Assembly: GCA_036269435.1 (NCBI GenBank)
Contig: DATASA010000094.1
Span: 1-24,748, forward strand
Origin: CADCTB01 sp036269435
GTDB taxonomy: Bacteria > Actinomycetota > Acidimicrobiia > Acidimicrobiales > AC-14
Length of the DNA: 24,748 nt
Reading direction: 5' to 3'
Under the pieces are notes generated by a model. It did no database searches. It had not been told where the DNA came from and saw only the letters and a list, made by a program, of their open reading frames with translations. This document shows positions 22,534-24,748 of the stretch, piece by piece (within the stretch, counting starts at the first letter, position 1; each line of letters begins with the position of its first letter). The position numbers and the translations under genes were made by a program.

Positions 22534-24748
22534 ATGACCCGCGACACCCTTCGGCGGGCCCTCCTTCCGGCCGTGGTCTTCGTGGCCTGCGCCTTCCTGC
22601 TGCTGCCCCATGCCCTGCTGGGCCAGCGCACCTATGCAGGCGTCGACCTGACCGAGAGCTGGTCGCCCAACCGAGACGCCCTGGGTCGACCGCCGAAGAT
22701 CGTCTCGTTCGTCCAGACCGACCAGGCGGAGTCCCTCGCCGGCCGGGTGTCGTTCTTCCAGGCCCTCCGCCACGGGACGCTGCAGCTCTGGGACCCCAAC
22801 CTGGCCGCGGGCGATCCGGCCGGCACGCTGCCGCTGGGCTCCTTCTTCTCGCCGTTCAGCGTCGGCTTCCTCTTCTTGCCCGCCTGGTACGCGATCGGCC
22901 TACGGGTCTTCCTGGCCCTGCTCTTCTCCGAGGCGTTCACCTACCTCCTCCTCCGCCGGCTCGGCAGCGCAGTCGGCCCCGCGGTCCTGGCCGGGGTGGC
23001 GTACACGTTCAGCGGGACCAACCTGGTGTTCATCCACCGGGTCGACGCGGTGTTCGTCGTTCCCGCCCTGTTCTGGGCCGTCCACCGGTTGGCGGCCCGG
23101 CCGAGCCTGCGGTCGGCCGCGATCCTGGCCGGGCTCGTGGCCTGGAGCTGGTTCGAGGGCTTTCCCTCGGCCTGGGTGTACTGCGTCTACGCCTGCGCGG
23201 CATGGGGGGCCTGGCTGGCCCTGCGGTCGGCGCCGAACGTCCTGGCCGCGATCCGCCGGGCCCTGCCGGTGGCGGGTGCGTTGGTCTGGGGCGTCGTGCT
23301 CGCCGCGGTGACGCTGATCCCGTTCGTCTCGGAGGTCATCAGCCGCGGCACCCTGGACGTGCGGGCCGGGGCCACCGGCGGCCACATCCCCGGCATCGAG
23401 CTGTTCGGCCTCTTCGACCTCAGCGCCATCGGCCCGCCACTCACCGGGCCGTGGTGGAGCGGCCTCAACCCGGTCGAGGGGGTGTCCCACGTCGGGATGA
23501 TCGCCGCGCTTGCTCTGGCCGTGGGCCTGGTCGCCGCCGCCCTGGGCCGGGTCCGGCTCACCCGGGAGGGAGCGGCGGCGTGGCCGTTCTTCTGCGGCAT
23601 GGCCGCAGTCGGCGTGATCGTCAACTTCCTGGGCACGCCGGTCCTGACCGTCGTCGAACATCTGCCGGGCATCGCCCGCAACCCCATCGGCCGGTCCCGA
23701 TTCCTCCTCACCCTGTCCGTCGTCGTCCTCGGCGCGCTCGCCCTCGACGCGTGGTGGAGCCGCCGGGGCGACGCCGGGATCCGGGCGGGGCGCGTCGCCA
23801 GCGGGGTGACGCTGGCCGTGCTGGGCGGCGCCGTCCTGCTGGAGGCACCCGGGTTCGCCCGCGCTGCCTCAGGCGCCAACCTCCTGCGCTACGTCGGCAC
23901 GCACTTCCTCGTCGCCCTGCTCTTCGCCGTCGTGGCCGCGGCCGTGGCCTTCGTCGCGGTGCGCCGGCCTTCCAGCCGGGTCCGTCTCGGGGCGACGCTC
24001 GCGCTGTCGGCACTGTTGTTCGCCCAGCTCGGCTGGCCCTTGCGTCACTTCACCCCGGAGGCGCCCGTCTCCGACTTCTACGGCGAGCACGCCGGCGACA
24101 CCGCCCTGCGCCAGCTCCTCGGCGGCCAGTACCGGTTCACGGCCACCGAGTACACCTTCTACCCGAACTCGAGCCAGGCCCTCGGCCTGTCCGACCTGCG
24201 GGGGCTGGCCCTGCACTCGAAGCAGTTCAAGGCGCTGGTCGACGCGTTCAACCCCCAGGCCTTCTCCCAGGATCCCCTCAAGATCGTCCTCAAGCGCGAG
24301 CAGTGGAACCTCACGTCGCCCCTTCTGAACGACCTGGCCGTGCGCTACTTCGCCGAGGGGACCGACGAGCTGCCGTTCGGCCGCGTCGCCGACGGCGCCG
24401 ACCTGACCTGGGACCGCTGGGCGCCGGCCGACGGGCTGGCCGACGCGGTGACGGCGGGCGTCGCCCCCGGGCCCCTGAACGGCATCTACGTCCCCCTTCG
24501 GCTCGGCGGCCACTGCCAGGGGGCGTCGGTCCACCTGACGCTGTTCAGCGGCAGCCGCACCATCGCCTCGTCGACCCGTACCGCGTCCGATGTCGACGGC
24601 GGCTGGACGGGCTTCGCCCTCCTCGGGCGGGACCTGGCAGCGGGAGACGCCTACCGGTTTGCGGCGACGTCCTCGCTGCCCGGCTGTCACGTCGAGATCG
24701 GGCTGACCGAGGAACGGGCCGCCCGCCAGCTGCTGATCGAGGATCCGG
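22534..24748 (+). CDS. YfhO-like polytopic membrane protein (3' end outside window)
   Basis: The frame from ATG 22534 stays open to the right edge (738 codons), so the C-terminus is missing. Residues about 9-29 form TM1, followed by an external loop with TYAGVDLTESWSPN and then QALRHGTLQLWDPNLAAGDPAG, which parallels the HGEIRQWNPTLLGGLP segment of the divergent neighbour. About ten further hydrophobic segments run to about residue 500, then a soluble, probably external domain with SDLRGLALHSKQF, WNLTSPLLNDLAVRYF and a beta-rich part. This layout is that of YfhO-like / GT-C membrane glycosyltransferase candidates. Third positions are overwhelmingly G/C throughout. It is transcribed divergently from the other YfhO-family gene across a 65-bp gap. 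No Shine-Dalgarno is evident before the ATG. Family membership is weaker than for its neighbour. Confidence 0.85.
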   Translation, partial: MTRDTLRRALLPAVVFVACAFLLLPHALLGQRTYAGVDLTESWSPNRDALGRPPKIVSFVQTDQAESLAGRVSFFQALRHGTLQLWDPNLAAGDPAGTLPLGSFFSPFSVGFLFLPAWYAIGLRVFLALLFSEAFTYLLLRRLGSAVGPAVLAGVAYTFSGTNLVFIHRVDAVFVVPALFWAVHRLAARPSLRSAAILAGLVAWSWFEGFPSAWVYCVYACAAWGAWLALRSAPNVLAAIRRALPVAGALVWGVVLAAVTLIPFVSEVISRGTLDVRAGATGGHIPGIELFGLFDLSAIGPPLTGPWWSGLNPVEGVSHVGMIAALALAVGLVAAALGRVRLTREGAAAWPFFCGMAAVGVIVNFLGTPVLTVVEHLPGIARNPIGRSRFLLTLSVVVLGALALDAWWSRRGDAGIRAGRVASGVTLAVLGGAVLLEAPGFARAASGANLLRYVGTHFLVALLFAVVAAAVAFVAVRRPSSRVRLGATLALSALLFAQLGWPLRHFTPEAPVSDFYGEHAGDTALRQLLGGQYRFTATEYTFYPNSSQALGLSDLRGLALHSKQFKALVDAFNPQAFSQDPLKIVLKREQWNLTSPLLNDLAVRYFAEGTDELPFGRVADGADLTWDRWAPADGLADAVTAGVAPGPLNGIYVPLRLGGHCQGASVHLTLFSGSRTIASSTRTASDVDGGWTGFALLGRDLAAGDAYRFAATSSLPGCHVEIGLTEERAARQLLIEDP

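Noticed and set aside
1..24748. Mobile element or horizontally acquired island
   Set aside because: No transposase, integrase, tRNA, direct-repeat boundary or shift in base composition could be seen.

Overview
The window is uniformly GC-rich, with coding strands showing almost exclusively G or C at third codon positions. It uses GTG starts heavily and has many 4-bp GTGA stop/start overlaps. F420 genes (cofD/cofE), TANNNT-type -10 boxes placed about 7 nt before start codons (leaderless transcripts), WbbL-like rhamnosyltransferase and PARVLDTR-type surface repeats all point to an actinobacterium. The repeat protein and the His-rich anchored protein suggest class Acidimicrobiia or a neighbouring deep lineage, but this placement is inference only. 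I see no rRNA, tRNA, CRISPR array, transposase or phage gene.

Region 1 (1-5269, + strand) is a sugar-nucleotide and glycan-assembly block. It holds the 3' part of a UDP-glucuronate-decarboxylase-like SDR, a DPM-type family 2 glycosyltransferase (GT2), a rhamnosyltransferase-like GT2, a membrane-anchored His-rich protein of unknown function, a nucleotidyltransferase with a left-handed beta-helix tail (GDP-mannose pyrophosphorylase type) and a GalE-like epimerase. Most junctions overlap by 4-8 bp, so translation is probably coupled. A hairpin at 5278-5295 closes the block against the convergent F420 operon.

Region 2 (5322-7029, - strand) is cofD-cofE for F420 assembly and polyglutamylation. 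CofE is a single-domain protein rather than the two-domain FbiB usual in mycobacteria, and a 26-codon reading frame is coupled in front of cofD. Region 3 (7098-8055, + strand) holds three small genes: a CGCC-motif protein, a DUF4242 protein and a GlsB/YeaQ-type membrane protein.

Region 4 (about 8077-11044, + strand) is a second glycan module: nucleotide-sugar dehydrogenase, GT2 and SDR epimerase, joined by GTGA overlaps. The dehydrogenase has no canonical start codon upstream of its Rossmann motif. Region 5 holds a 969-residue hybrid histidine kinase (TM-sensor-TM-HisKA-HATPase-REC-REC-Hpt) preceded by a good FliA/WhiG (sigma-28) type promoter, then a convergent secreted lytic transglycosylase that seems to start at CTG, and an aldehyde dehydrogenase.

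Region 6 (16301-24748) is a cell-surface block: a polytopic GT-C-like membrane protein, a secreted protein with three tandem modules of about 122 residues, a YfhO-family membrane protein, and a divergent YfhO-like gene that runs off the right edge. Taken together, the window makes activated sugars, attaches them to lipid or surface acceptors, and remodels the envelope; the F420 genes and the kinase are embedded in it without an obvious direct link.
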